A program made the translations under genes and the position numbers. DNA of 64,000 nt from Sphagnum magellanicum. Lineage: Eukaryota; Streptophyta; Sphagnopsida; Sphagnales; Sphagnaceae. The stretch spans positions 4,215,958-4,279,957 of the forward strand of contig CM038913.1 of NCBI GenBank assembly GCA_021904315.1, given 5' to 3'. The notes under the pieces are model-generated. The model was not told where the DNA came from. It ran no database searches and saw nothing but the letters and a program-made list of their open reading frames with translations. Of the stretch, positions 13,130 to 24,300 are shown in pieces; within the stretch, counting starts at the first letter, position 1; the number at the start of each line of letters is the position of its first letter.

Positions 13130-14640
13130 ATTATTGTTTCCATTTAAAAAAAGTATAGCATATGAATGTCGCATTTTCCATTTAATTAGTGACACCCAAA
13201 ATGGTGGCACCTTGTGGCTTAAATTTATAGGTTTTTATTAGTTTTCATGGACCATGTGTGAACAAAAAATTGTAAATATCAACTACAAGATCAAAAAACT
13301 GAATTGATGTTTTTTTATCCATATGTACACCCATCAAGCACAATAACAAAACATTTTTCATGGAAAATCTTAAAGCCAAAATGAAACAACAAAATTTACA
13401 AGAACGTGAAATGAGACTAAAAATTAAGTGCATAACTTTCCCAACTCTTTTCATCTAATTCATATCCATTCATTCCTAATGTTTGTTTCAAACATCTAAG
13501 TATCTAGTTTTACCTTGTGCACATTATGATAAAATATTTACACTTTTTTTGAGAAAAACTTGAATTGAATTTTGACACAATATTGATATTTACGACTTTA
13601 TATTCATTTGTTTGGTTAAAAGAAAATCAATGGAACTTTGGTTGGAATTTTTAAGTACGCACAATGAATTTTAAGAGGGCTAGAAAAAAATATTTTTTAA
13701 TACAAATATGAGAAAAAGATTTTCATAATCCTTCACAAAGCCAACAAACTTTCATCCCATATAACTTGAGTTCATAATATAATTTTAAATGCGATATATT
13801 ATTTTAGGACAGAGCCTCTCGTGGCAGAGCTACTTGTTTTTTTTGGTCTCTATTTTGTTGGGCCCTGCCCCCACAGGACAGGGACTATCGCATTGAATCC
13901 AAGTTTTGGAAGTTTTACCTTATAAGAACCAGTTTCACATAAGATGAACCGGTTTCTTTGGTGAAAGTGTTTAGACTGTTTAGATTGGAATGGATTGATT
14001 TGGTGTTCAGAGTGTGGACACAATAGGTAGATGTACAACATCTTGGCTCAACATCTTATCTATTGGCAGGGCCAGCGTGTTTGTGAAGGCCTTGTTTCGT
14101 TTGATGTTGTGGTGTGTTTTGATTTGTTTTGATGTGTTCATAATTGTTTGATGGATTTGTACACACGTATGTATGTTTTTGTTTGTTGGATATATTTATG
14201 TTGTTTTGCAAGGTCATTGGTGAGCATGTATGTTGTAGATTGTGTGCAAGATTTTTCAAGAATCAATTTATAAAAAAAATTCATTGCGTTGCACTTAGAA
14301 ATATGAGAGTATGCAAATATGATGGAAACACTTCTTTCTCCATTTTTGAGCCATTGACTACAAATTAAAAAATCACCTTTCATTTTCGTAATTTTTGTGA
14401 AGTAAAAATAAAACCAGAACTGTTTCTGTGCTTTTTGAAATTTTCTCTTTTTGATATGCTGGGCTGTGAGAACCGCCTTCAGTAATTGACTATTATTAAG
14501 TTTGTGAGGATTGACTCAGTCAAAAACCATCCAAAAAAGTTGATACCCAGACCACAAATCTAAAAATTGAAGGGAAAAAAAAATGCCTGACGATTACTAA
14601 AATTCTGAGAACTGGCTCAGTTTTAAATATCCGAAACAAC
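13130..14640. other. Spacer upstream of WDR13 copy 1
   Basis: No gene is supported. Sequence becomes less AT-rich from about 13800 (gggccctgcccccacaggac) and again from about 14460, marking the approach to the WDR13 promoter. Short frames on both strands are present in both copies, but without recognisable domains. Confidence 0.5.
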
Positions 14641-16035
14641 TTATACCCAGACCGGTTATATAAATTTGGAAAACATAATTTAACGAACAAGGGCGATAAT
14701 TAAAAATCACCTCAAGAACCGGAACCGGAGGTTCCCAGACACAGCGAGAGACGGAGAGAGAGAGAGAACCGCCCAACAGTGGTAAAGACTATCCGGTGTT
14801 TTCTTCTTTGCAGAAAAGAAATCCGAGAACAATCTGTCGTTTGTAAGATTTTGTGACGATTCCATAGAAGAGAGTGGTTTATTCTCTGTGCACAATCTCT
14901 GTTTTGTGGAAGCAGAAGAAGAAGAAGAAGAAGAAGAAGAAGTCGGAATATGAACAAGAAGAAGCTGAAGAAAAACAAGAACAAGAACAAGAACAAGAAG
15001 CCGATCGAGAATTTCATAGCAATAACGGTTTCATGGCTCCGAGCATTTTTTTGTGTATAGAAAACATCTTGTGGGTAGTGCAAGCAACTGCGGATTTTTT
15101 CTTTCCTCTTAAGAGAGTTTGAGCGGCGGAACGGAACTTACCTTTGCTTGAAGTAGTTTGGAAGAATCTGGGTAGCTCGGGTGGTGGGTGTGGGTGTTTA
15201 TGTTGCGGCTCGAGAAAGTCGAGAGCGAGAGTTTTTGATGACGAGTTACGATGAAAGCCGCTGCCACCCATTATTGGGGTTGCTACTCTCGGTCACGATT
15301 CTCATACTCTTCGGCAGATCTTGGCTTTCTCCATCCTCTGGTTCTCTGTAAGCTAGATCTTTCTTCACAACATCCGAAATCATGATAGCAGCAAATCGTA
15401 GCTTGGGTGATCATGTTGTAGTTCATGCAACCACTTTTTCATGGTGAAGATCCAATCATTCTCGGAATCAAATCCATTCTTCTTGTGCAGACACTATGCG
15501 GATTAGGTCAAGAAGAGTAATGTAGCAACTGGGTCTCAGAGTACATACCTAGTTTGTTAGTAGTGTTTCTTCTCTCTTGTGACGTTTTGCCTGTGCTGCT
15601 GCTGCTTGTGTTTGCATATCAGAGGAAAGAGGTCCAGTTTCCAATGTCTCAGAAATGTGACATGCAGTTTTCCTTAGAATTTTGGAGGGTTTTTCAACTT
15701 TAGCTTGTGCTCAAGAGAGCTTAAGAAGCTCCCAGCATCTTTGCTTCTGATATATCTGGAAACCAGAATTGCTGAGTGTGTTGAAAGAATCTCATAAGGG
15801 AAGGCTCATTATAGTTGCAGCAGATGAATAGGAAAGAGAGAGGCAAAATTTGCTTGAGATAGGATGATCCAAATATGAAGTCTTTCTCAGATTCTTGAGC
15901 ATCTTGGTCACATGGAAGAGGAATTAGCAGTCATAGTTTCTCTTAATTTATGATCTCCTCCTTTTGCAGATGAAGCTGTTGTGAAGCGAGACAAGATCAG
16001 TGCCAGATTGAACCAGTAAGAAACTCTCTCTGGTG
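14640..16035 (+). promoter_or_regulatory. Promoter and 5' leader of WDR13 copy 1
   Basis: A TATA-like ggttatataaat lies at 14654-14665, about 1.37 kb before the start codon. A GC-richer leader with aaccggaaccgg and gagagagaga follows. A GAA microsatellite at about 14911-14942 has about ten units, against about five in copy 2. A likely leader intron ends at tccttttgcag (15960-15970), followed by a short upstream frame starting ATGAAGCTG. Only one unit of the leader repeat seen in copy 2 is present (about 15390-15540). Confidence 0.6.
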
Positions 16036-17328
16036 ATGGATTCAGAGAAGAATTTGGAATTGTATAGTGAGACTTCATCATTACCATCCACAAGCACAAT
16101 GAGCATAAAGCCCAACCATGCGGCAATGGTCTATGCAGCACTTCTGGAACCTGGAAATGGTGCCAACCACCCTCGAGTTGCCATGCGTCGCCTTCTCCTT
16201 TACCGGAAGGCTCTTGGGGGCAACCTCTGATGCCAAGGATGGGAATTGAATGGGAGGGGATATGTTGCTTTCCACAAATACATGGAGCATCTCAAGGTCT
16301 TGGATAAATCTCAACCATCAAGTCCAGTGAGTGGACAAGGGGCTTCTGATCGTGGACCATGGACTGCCTATGAGAGAGGAAGCTGGAGCTCTAGCAGAGG
16401 AGGAAGCACTGTAAGTGAATCTGGTGGTTCAGAGATCCCTGCTGAACCAGGATATTCGTTTGTTGGCATGCATTGCATTTTCGATGGTTGTAAAGCCTCG
16501 GTGAATGTTGTCAAGTTTGGGCACATGAGCTCTGATTTATTGTCATTTGCTGCCTCAAATGGTCTCATAATGCTCTGTTACGTCAGCCAGCCTCCCCGTA
16601 TTCTCCATCACTTGAAAGGACACACTAAAGAGGTTACGGATTTGGACTTCTCTTTAAGCAACCATTACTTGAGCTCAGCATCAATGGACAAAAGTGTGCG
16701 AGTGTGGGATGTGAAGAAGGGTGACTGTCTGCGTGTGATTTATGGTTCTGCTCCTCAGCTTTGTGTTCACTTCCATCCTGTCAACAACAGCTTTCTTCTA
16801 GTTGGAAATGGGAGTAAGGAGATTAGTGTGTTCAACTTCAGCAGGGGCCGGATCATTCAGAAACTGTCTCTTGATAGCAATGTCACAGCCACGGACATTG
16901 ATCACTCGGGTCACATTCTGTTTGCGGGAGATGCAAAGGGTTGCATACACAGTGTAAGCTTGCAAATGCACAATGGTGATTTTGTTATGCGGCATTCGCA
17001 CAAGACAGGAATGACAGGTGTACATAAGTCATCCACCACTACTGTCCAGTTTCGGACCTTTTCACGTTTAGCTGCGGGGCCAGTCTTATTGGTTGCAAGT
17101 CAAGATGGCCTGATTCGCTTCTTTGGTATTGCATTGCGTATTGAGGGTTATCTTTCGCTGAGGTGCTCCCTCCAGCTCCCTCCGAGGGCAAGGAATATGC
17201 GGGCCTCTTTTTGCCCTCTTCTCTCATTGCAACATGGGGAATTTATTGTGTCGGGGCATGAGGATGCTAATGTCTATTTCTATGACTTTACCCCTCCAAA
17301 GCATCCTTGTGTAAACAACTCTTTGTAG
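16036..17328 (+). pseudogene. WDR13: WDR13-like WD40 gene, broken copy
   Basis: The frame matches the intact gene at 53600-55006 codon by codon. It is interrupted at codon 65 by TGA (16228-16230), where the intact copy has TTA, with further changes in the next codon (CGG to TGC). The 3' end is lost: after Asn427 the duplication breakpoint adds three codons of foreign sequence and a TAG at 17326-17328, removing the last WD40 blade. Six other residues differ (D151G, N252S, T270R, M286T, I388M, R420P; intact copy first). The promoter and leader are retained, so it may be transcribed, but a closed propeller cannot form. Confidence 0.92.
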
Positions 17329-20300
17329 AACCTTGGAGACAAATGGTGAAACATCTTTAATTCTATTTCAAACGATGTTTCGTACTTTCCCTACAAATAC
17401 AATGATAAAAAATGGAATGAATTTTCCTCAATATAGGACACAATATTGTTAGTCTAGGATCCACACTCTTGAAGTAGGATTGAAAAATTAAATGTAAGAC
17501 TTAATTAAGCTCAATGTATGCAAGATTGGGTTTCATAAAACAAAAGTGGAGTTGTAACTCAAGAATCCAATTCCTAACACAAGATTGCATGTGTTAAGGA
17601 AAAATTAAGGATCTTAAATCATGGATCCAATTTTCTAAAAACTATTAGGTAATAAATGTTCCTACAAAATCAAGGAGTCATCTTCCCAACTCAAAAGCAT
17701 TTAATTCATTTCCTTTCCAAATTTCTTATATTTTGAAAAATTATAAGGTCTTGTACTAAAACTTATTAAAGATTCTAAATTCTTGAAACCACACCTTGGT
17801 TCTTGAAAAAGCTAATGGTTTGACACATCTTGTGACAAATTATGAAGGTGCACTAATTGATCTTGACCATGTAAGAAATTCATTAAGGATGATATTGAAA
17901 AGGAAATTAAGACTCAATGAACTAGACAAATTCATGTGCATTAGGATTAAGGACTAAAAAAGAACAATGGAAAATTGATTCTTGAAGACCATAGATGAAA
18001 AAACACACAAATGAATAGAAATAAATAACATAAACATGTAGACAACAAAATGTATTCAAAAGTATGTTTCACATGTTTGAAAATGAAATGTTGGGTGATT
18101 CTATTGGGAATGATCGTACCATATTTATAAAAGGTTGTCAATAAATTATTGCAATTAAATCACAATCGACAAAGATGACACGTGGGGTAGTTACAAGATA
18201 GGGTGGTTCATTTTTTCATCACATTTGATTTTTTACATATTGTATTCTATTCAAATGTCATAAACATATGGTGAAATCATCAATGTGACAAAAACATTTA
18301 CAAATTAAAATTGCCAATTTGAATAAGAGTATGCACATCATGATGAAATTCAAAAATTATACACCAAACATATAGTCATGAACTTTCATTAAATTATTAT
18401 AATTGTAGTAATTAATTTTGATTGTTGTAAAAATATGAATAATTAATGTGAATATTTTGTACTGGTAATAATTTTAAACTATAGATAACTAATTTTAAGT
18501 TATAAATACAATAATTTACAATAACTACATTCATTATTCTAATTATAATATAATTATTGTAAAAAAATTAGATCCCAAATTAATTATAATCTATAATGTA
18601 TAAATGTCTTAAATATTATATAATTATTTTTATATAATTATTCAAATTTTTATATAATTAATATAAATAAAATGGTTTTATAGTAATTAATTTGATTAAA
18701 ATAATTTTACTAAATTTTACTAAATTTTATTACTCTATAAAACATTAAAATAATTTAAAATTAATGTTGTAATAATAAATATTCACTTTCAATAAAATAT
18801 TATAGGTTTTACATACAATAATTTACTATAATTGAATTATTTTAATTAAAATAAATAAATTTATTATTCACATTATAATAAAATTACCATAAGAATTCTA
18901 ATGTTAATTTAAATTATAAGTTATTAATATTATTAGTAAGTGCAATTACATATTATATAATTTGTTAAATAAATTTTTAGCATTGTAAGAAAATAAATAA
19001 TTAGGGTGAATTTTTATGTTGGAAGAATATTTATTCATTGTAAATAAGTAATTATAAATAATAGATATATGAATTTTACAGTAATGATGATAATTACATT
19101 GATTACTCGAATTACATTATGATGAGTGTAAAAAGATTAAATATGGATTTTAATTATAAATTTTCTGTTCTAAATAATTTAATTATTTATAATTAATTTA
19201 ATTACAATAATTTTACAATAATTATTGTACTTATTTTTTCTACACCTATGGATGATTGATGTATTGCCACCTTTACATATACCTTAATACAAGGTTACTA
19301 TACAATAATAGTTTTTTCAAACCATGCCTAATTAATCCACAAGAAAATACATATATATATACCATTATGAATATGGAGTAAATAATATATACATAAGGCT
19401 TACTATACATCATTGTTAATTACCATAACATAAAATGCATGACTTACCCTATACAAAATTAGTAACACACATAACTTAATGTATAAATAAGTATTAGTTA
19501 CCATTTTTTGGTCACTTTTGCAACTAATGGGCCATACAAAGGTGTTCTAAGATGAAAATCATGTGAAAAGTCATTCCATTGGAAGAATGAAAAACTTATA
19601 AATAGTTGCGACATAGTCATAAAATTTGACCAAAAAATGTGTGATGTGATTTTTGGTCACAAATGTCACCAATGTTAGTCATAAACAATAATTAGTTGCA
19701 CGTAGTCAAAAATAATTTGGTTACATTTTAACCTTTTTCTACTAGTGACAATGCTTATATTAACAAAAAGGTCCTTCTTCTTTTTGAGCATCAAGCTATC
19801 CTTGTTCATTGTAAATTTTTTACGCATTGAAGTAGAGAAAAAATTAGTTTTATTATTATTTTTTTCAATGCCAAATTTCTTTTGATAGGGAGCTAGGTGA
19901 AAGGTCACATCCTAATGTGAATAATGTTTTCTTGGAAGCTAAGTCATTTTTTCCCATCATCTATCATGGGACTTAAGATTTGAATGTTTTTGACAAATCA
20001 TCAATTAAGTTGATAGTTTTCAAAGTCTACATGTTGGGGTTTTTCAAAGATAAATAACATAATTTCATCATTGTGGCTTTGTTAGCTTTGATAACTTCAA
20101 TAAATATTTGTTTCTTAAAACGAGAACCACGCATACCAATGTTTGTAGAACATGGCACAATGGTTGTTGTCATGTTTATTAAGTAGCACTTACAATTGAA
20201 GTGTTGACATAGTAAGCAAAAGTGCCCAACATTCGTTTTTTGCCTTTCAACTTGTAGTTGTAGTCAAGAGATAATCTCGCCATGCATTTACAACAAAGAC

Positions 20301-20690
20301 ATTAGTCCCAATCTCAATGTCATCCATCCATGTGTGATCTATCATCCATCACTATGTTTTGTAATTGACAAGAGTAGTTGAACATGGGATTTTTTTAGTC
20401 AACACACCACCCCAGGAAGCTTGACTATAGACTTTGTAATTTTCCAAGTCAACGTTTCAACTAGAATTCAATTGTAGACCATGTGGGTGCTAAAAATATT
20501 CCATGAATTCCGAAATAATTGGGATTTGCTTTCATTTGTGCACCAAAATAATAGTTAGTTCAATTTAGTTGGTAATTGTCAATAATTTTCTTAAATATTC
20601 AAAAAATTACAATTGAAATTTAATTGAAGATGACATCAAGTGGAAGGCGGGTTGGCTGAAAAAGAGGGGTTTTTAATTAGTGATTCAGTT
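17329..20690. other. AT-rich spacer between broken WDR13 and the receptor gene
   Basis: No gene is supported. From about 18380 to 19260 the sequence is almost pure A and T, with stops in every frame. At 19733-19748 the bases cctttttctactagtg read on the minus strand as CACTAGTAGAAAAAGG, a typical CACTA-type terminal sequence; its partner was not found. Just left of it (19505-19680) are inverted copies of ttggtcac. A patch at 20040-20480 is more balanced and may be decayed coding DNA, but I could not identify it. Confidence 0.5.
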
Positions 20691-21357
20691 GGCAATAGAT
20701 AAAATTGATTTTCTCAACTTGAAACACCTTAACAAATTAAGTTCCTTGAATGCATTAGATTGGCCAATAAACGTAAGTAATTTTTGCAAATTCTTCCATT
20801 CTCACAATTAAAACTTTTGGAGTGCATTTAATTGGTCAATGTACATGTAAGTAATTCCTGCAAGTTGTAGCATTCACACAAATCAAGATTTTCAAGTGCA
20901 CTCAATGACCAATAGATGAAAGTATTTTTTTCAAGTTGGAACACCTTGACAAATGAAGCTTTTGGAATGTGTTCAATTGGCCAATAGATGAAAGTAGTTA
21001 TTTCAAGTTGGAACACCTTGACAAATGAAGCTTTTGGAATGTGTTCAATTGGCCAATAGATGAAAATAGTTATTTCAAGTTGGAACACCTTGACAAATGA
21101 AGCTTTTGGAATGTGTTCAATTGGCCAATAGATGAAAGTAGTTATTTCAAGTTGGATTGCCTTGACAAATGAAGCTTTTGGAATGTACTCAATTGGCTAG
21201 TAAATGAAAGTAGTTATTTCAAGTTGGATTGCTTTGACAAATGAAGCTTTTGGAATGTACTCAATTCGCCAATAGATGAAAGTAGTTTTTTCAAGTTGGA
21301 ACACCCATATAAATTGAGCTGTTGGAGTGCATTCAATTGGCCAATAGATGAAGGTAG
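20690..21357 (-). repeat. About nine decayed LRR units beyond the receptor stop codon
   Basis: The 72-bp unit of the LRR exon continues past the stop. Five units carry the same TAA at the Glu codon of SNLKEL (minus-strand triplets at 21360-21358, 21216-21214, 21144-21142, 21072-21070 and 21000-20998), spaced at 72 or 144 bp. The leftmost units also change frame near 20910 and diverge strongly by 20700. This looks like a former C-terminal extension now lying in the 3' untranslated region. Confidence 0.85.
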
Positions 21358-24300
21358 TTATTTCAAGTTTGAACACCCATATAAATTGAGATGTTGGAGT
21401 GCATTCAATTGGCCAATAGATGAAGGTAGTTCTTTCAAGTTGGAACACCCATATAAATTGAGATGTTGGAGTGCATTCAATTGGCCAATAGATGAAGGTA
21501 GTTCTTTCAAGTTCGAACACCCATATAAATTGAGCTGTTGGAGTGCATTCAATTGGCCAATAGATGAAGGTAGTTCTTTCAAATTCGAACACTGTGATAA
21601 ATAAAACTTTTGGAGTGCATTCAATTGGCCAATAGATGAAGGTAGTTCTTTCAAGTTGGAACACCCATATAAATCAAGCTTTTGGAGTGCATTCAGTTGG
21701 CCAATAGATGAAGGTAGTTCTTTCAAGTTGGAACACCCGAATAAATCAAGCTCTTGGAGTGCATTCAATTGGCCAATAGATGAAGGTAGTTCTCTCAACT
21801 CGGAACACCCATTCAAATTAAGCTTTTGGAGTGCATTCAATTGGCCAATAGATGAAGGTAGTTCTTTCAAGTGAGAACACCCATATAAATTGAGCTGTTG
21901 GAGTGCATTCAATTGGCCAATAGATGAAGGTAATTCTTTCAAGTTGGAACACATGTATAAATCCAGCTCTTGGAGTGCATTCAATTGGCCAATAGATGAA
22001 GGTAGTTCTTTCAAGTTGAACCACCATGATAAACTAAGCTTTGGGAGTGTATTCAATTGGCCAATAAATGAAAATAGTTCTTTCCAGTTAGAATATTCAC
22101 TAAAACCAAGCATTTGGAGTGCATTCAATTGGCCAATAGATGAAAATAATTCTTTCAAATTGCAACATTCACTCAAACTAAGCTCTTGGAGTGCATTCAA
22201 TTGGCCAATAGATGAAGGTAGTTCTTTCAAATTCGAACATTGTGATAAATCAAACCTTTGAAGTGCATTCAATTGGCCAATAGATGAAGGTAGTTCTTTC
22301 AAATTCGAACACTGTGATAAATCAAGCCTTTGAAGTGCATTTAATTGGCCAATAGATGAAGGTAGTTCTTTCAAGTTAGAACACCCATATAAATTGAGCT
22401 GTTGGAGTGCATTCAATTGGCCAATAAATGAAGGTAGTTCTCTCAACTCGGAACACCCATTCAAATTAAGCTTTTGGAGTGCATTCAATTGGCCAATAGA
22501 TGAAGGTAGTTCTTTCAAGTTAGAACACCCATATAAATTGAGCTGTTGGAGTGCATTCAATTGGCCAATAGATGAAGGTAGTTCTTTCAAGTTGGAACAC
22601 CTGTATAAATCCAGCTCTTGGAGTGCATTCAATTGGCCAATAGATGAAGGTAGTTCTTTCAAGTTGGAACACCCATATAAATCAAGCTTTTGGAGTGCAT
22701 TCAGTTGGCCAATAGATGAAGGTAGTTCTTTCAAGTTGGAACACCCATATAAATCAAGCTTTTGGAGTGCATTCAGTTGGCCAATAGATGAAGGTAGTTC
22801 TTTCAAGTTGGAACACCCATATAAATCAAGCTGTTGGAGTGCATTCAATTGGCCAATAGATGAAGGTAGTTCTTTCAAGTTAGAACACCCATATAAACTG
22901 AGCTGTTGGAGTGCATTCAATTGGCCAATAGATGAAGGTAGTTCTTTCAAGTTGGAACACCTGTATAAATCCAACTCTTGGAGTGCATTCAATTGGCCAA
23001 TAAATGAAGGTAGTTCTTTCAAGTTGGAACACTCGGATAAATCAAGCTCTTGGAGTGCATTCAATTGGCCAATAGATGAAGGTAGTTCTTTCAAGTTGGA
23101 ACACTCGGATAAATCAAGCTCTTGGAGTGCATTCAATTGGCCAATAGATGAAGGTAGTTCTTTCAAGTTGGAACACTCGAATAAATCAAGCTCTTGGAGT
23201 GCATTCAATTGGCCAATAGATGAAGGTAGTTCTTTCAAATTTGAACACTGTGATAAATCAAGCTTTTGAAGTGCATTCAATTGGCCAATAGATGAAGGTA
23301 GTTCTTTCAAATTCGAACACTGTGATAAATCAAGCTTTTGGAGTGCATTCAATTGGCCAATAGATGAAGGTAGTTCTTTCAAGTTTGAACACATGTCTAA
23401 ATAAAGCTTTTGGAGTGCATCCAATTGGCCAATAGATGAAGGTAGTTCTTTCAATTTGGAACACCCAGTCAAATCAAGATCTTGGAGTGCATTCAATTGG
23501 CTAATGGATGAAGGTAGTTCTTTCAAGTTGGAACACCCATGCAAATTAAGCTCTTGGAGTGCACTCAATTCACCAATAGATTTAGATAATTTTTTCAAGT
23601 TGGAACACCCATTCAAATTAAGCTTTTGGAGTGCATTCAATTGGCTAATAGATGAAGGTATTTTTTCCAAATTTAGGCATTGTGTCAAATCAAGTACTTT
23701 TAACTGGAAATAATAAAACAAATTACTCGGCAACGTTTGAATCATGCATTTTTTGAAACACAACCACTTAACATTATTCAAAGTTTGCCCTTGGATGAAA
23801 AAATTCACAATAATTGGCGAGGCTTCTGTTAGGTCAACCAACCTAAGGTTGTGAAATCCCTTTGAGCCAATTTGGGACAATGTAGGCAAATTATCACATT
23901 TTTTCAAGGAAATGCCTTCTAGATTTTCCACCACCTATCACATGAAATGAAAACAAATGGATTATCAATATAAAAAAACATTTCATCCTAATGCCAATGT
24001 GTTTTTACAAAAAAAATGTATTTATAAAATCAAGATTGAAAGGTAAAACATTTGATTTTGGACATTAAAAATATTCATAGGAAATCAAAATAAAATTATA
24101 GGACTGAAATAGTATGGTGACAACCTCATCCTTTTGTAAAAAGAAATTTGGCTTATTTGATTTCCATATAAAATGATTCATAATTGGAAGTTCCATTGCA
24201 ATATTTTGACCCATGTCTTGTAACTGTTCATGTATGTACAAGATTCCACCTTCTGCCCATCGGATTAACGATCTATGTTGTAAATTTTGTAATTCAAATT

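Larger units (their letters stand above)
6780..13130 (+). mobile_element. Decayed Helitron with Rep, helicase and endonuclease regions, copy 1
   Basis: Three protein regions occur in the order expected of Helitrons that carry an endonuclease: an N-terminal and Rep region (about 7080-8860), a Pif1-type helicase (about 10730-12330) and an endonuclease-exonuclease-phosphatase region (about 12390-13090). About 1.9 kb of AT-rich DNA separates Rep from helicase and is probably a later insertion. The termini could not be placed: no convincing end hairpin was found. Many stops and frameshifts make it non-autonomous. The element is a passenger of the larger duplication, not its cause as far as can be seen. 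Confidence 0.75.
1..17318. repeat. Duplicated segment A, copy 1 (3'-truncated)
   Basis: This whole stretch is a direct repeat of 37152-54882. Position 1 pairs with 37152 and 17318 with 54882. The copies keep the same order of a Mutator-like pseudogene, a Helitron and a WDR13-like gene. By eye the first 300 bases differ at about 4-5% of sites, and the WDR13 coding part at about 1.5%. The copy ends inside WDR13, where the shared bases gtgtaaacaa are followed by unrelated sequence. The left end is not visible because the window opens inside the repeat. Confidence 0.95.

Noticed and set aside
20040-20480. Possible decayed coding sequence (minus strand, MIDHTWMDDIEIGTNVF)
   Set aside because: Frames are broken and no family could be recognised, so no gene is called.
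22394-23269. Long plus-strand open frames (up to 291 codons) across the LRR array
   Set aside because: They are the antisense of the 72-bp coding repeat; a repeat whose length is a multiple of three keeps other frames open by chance.
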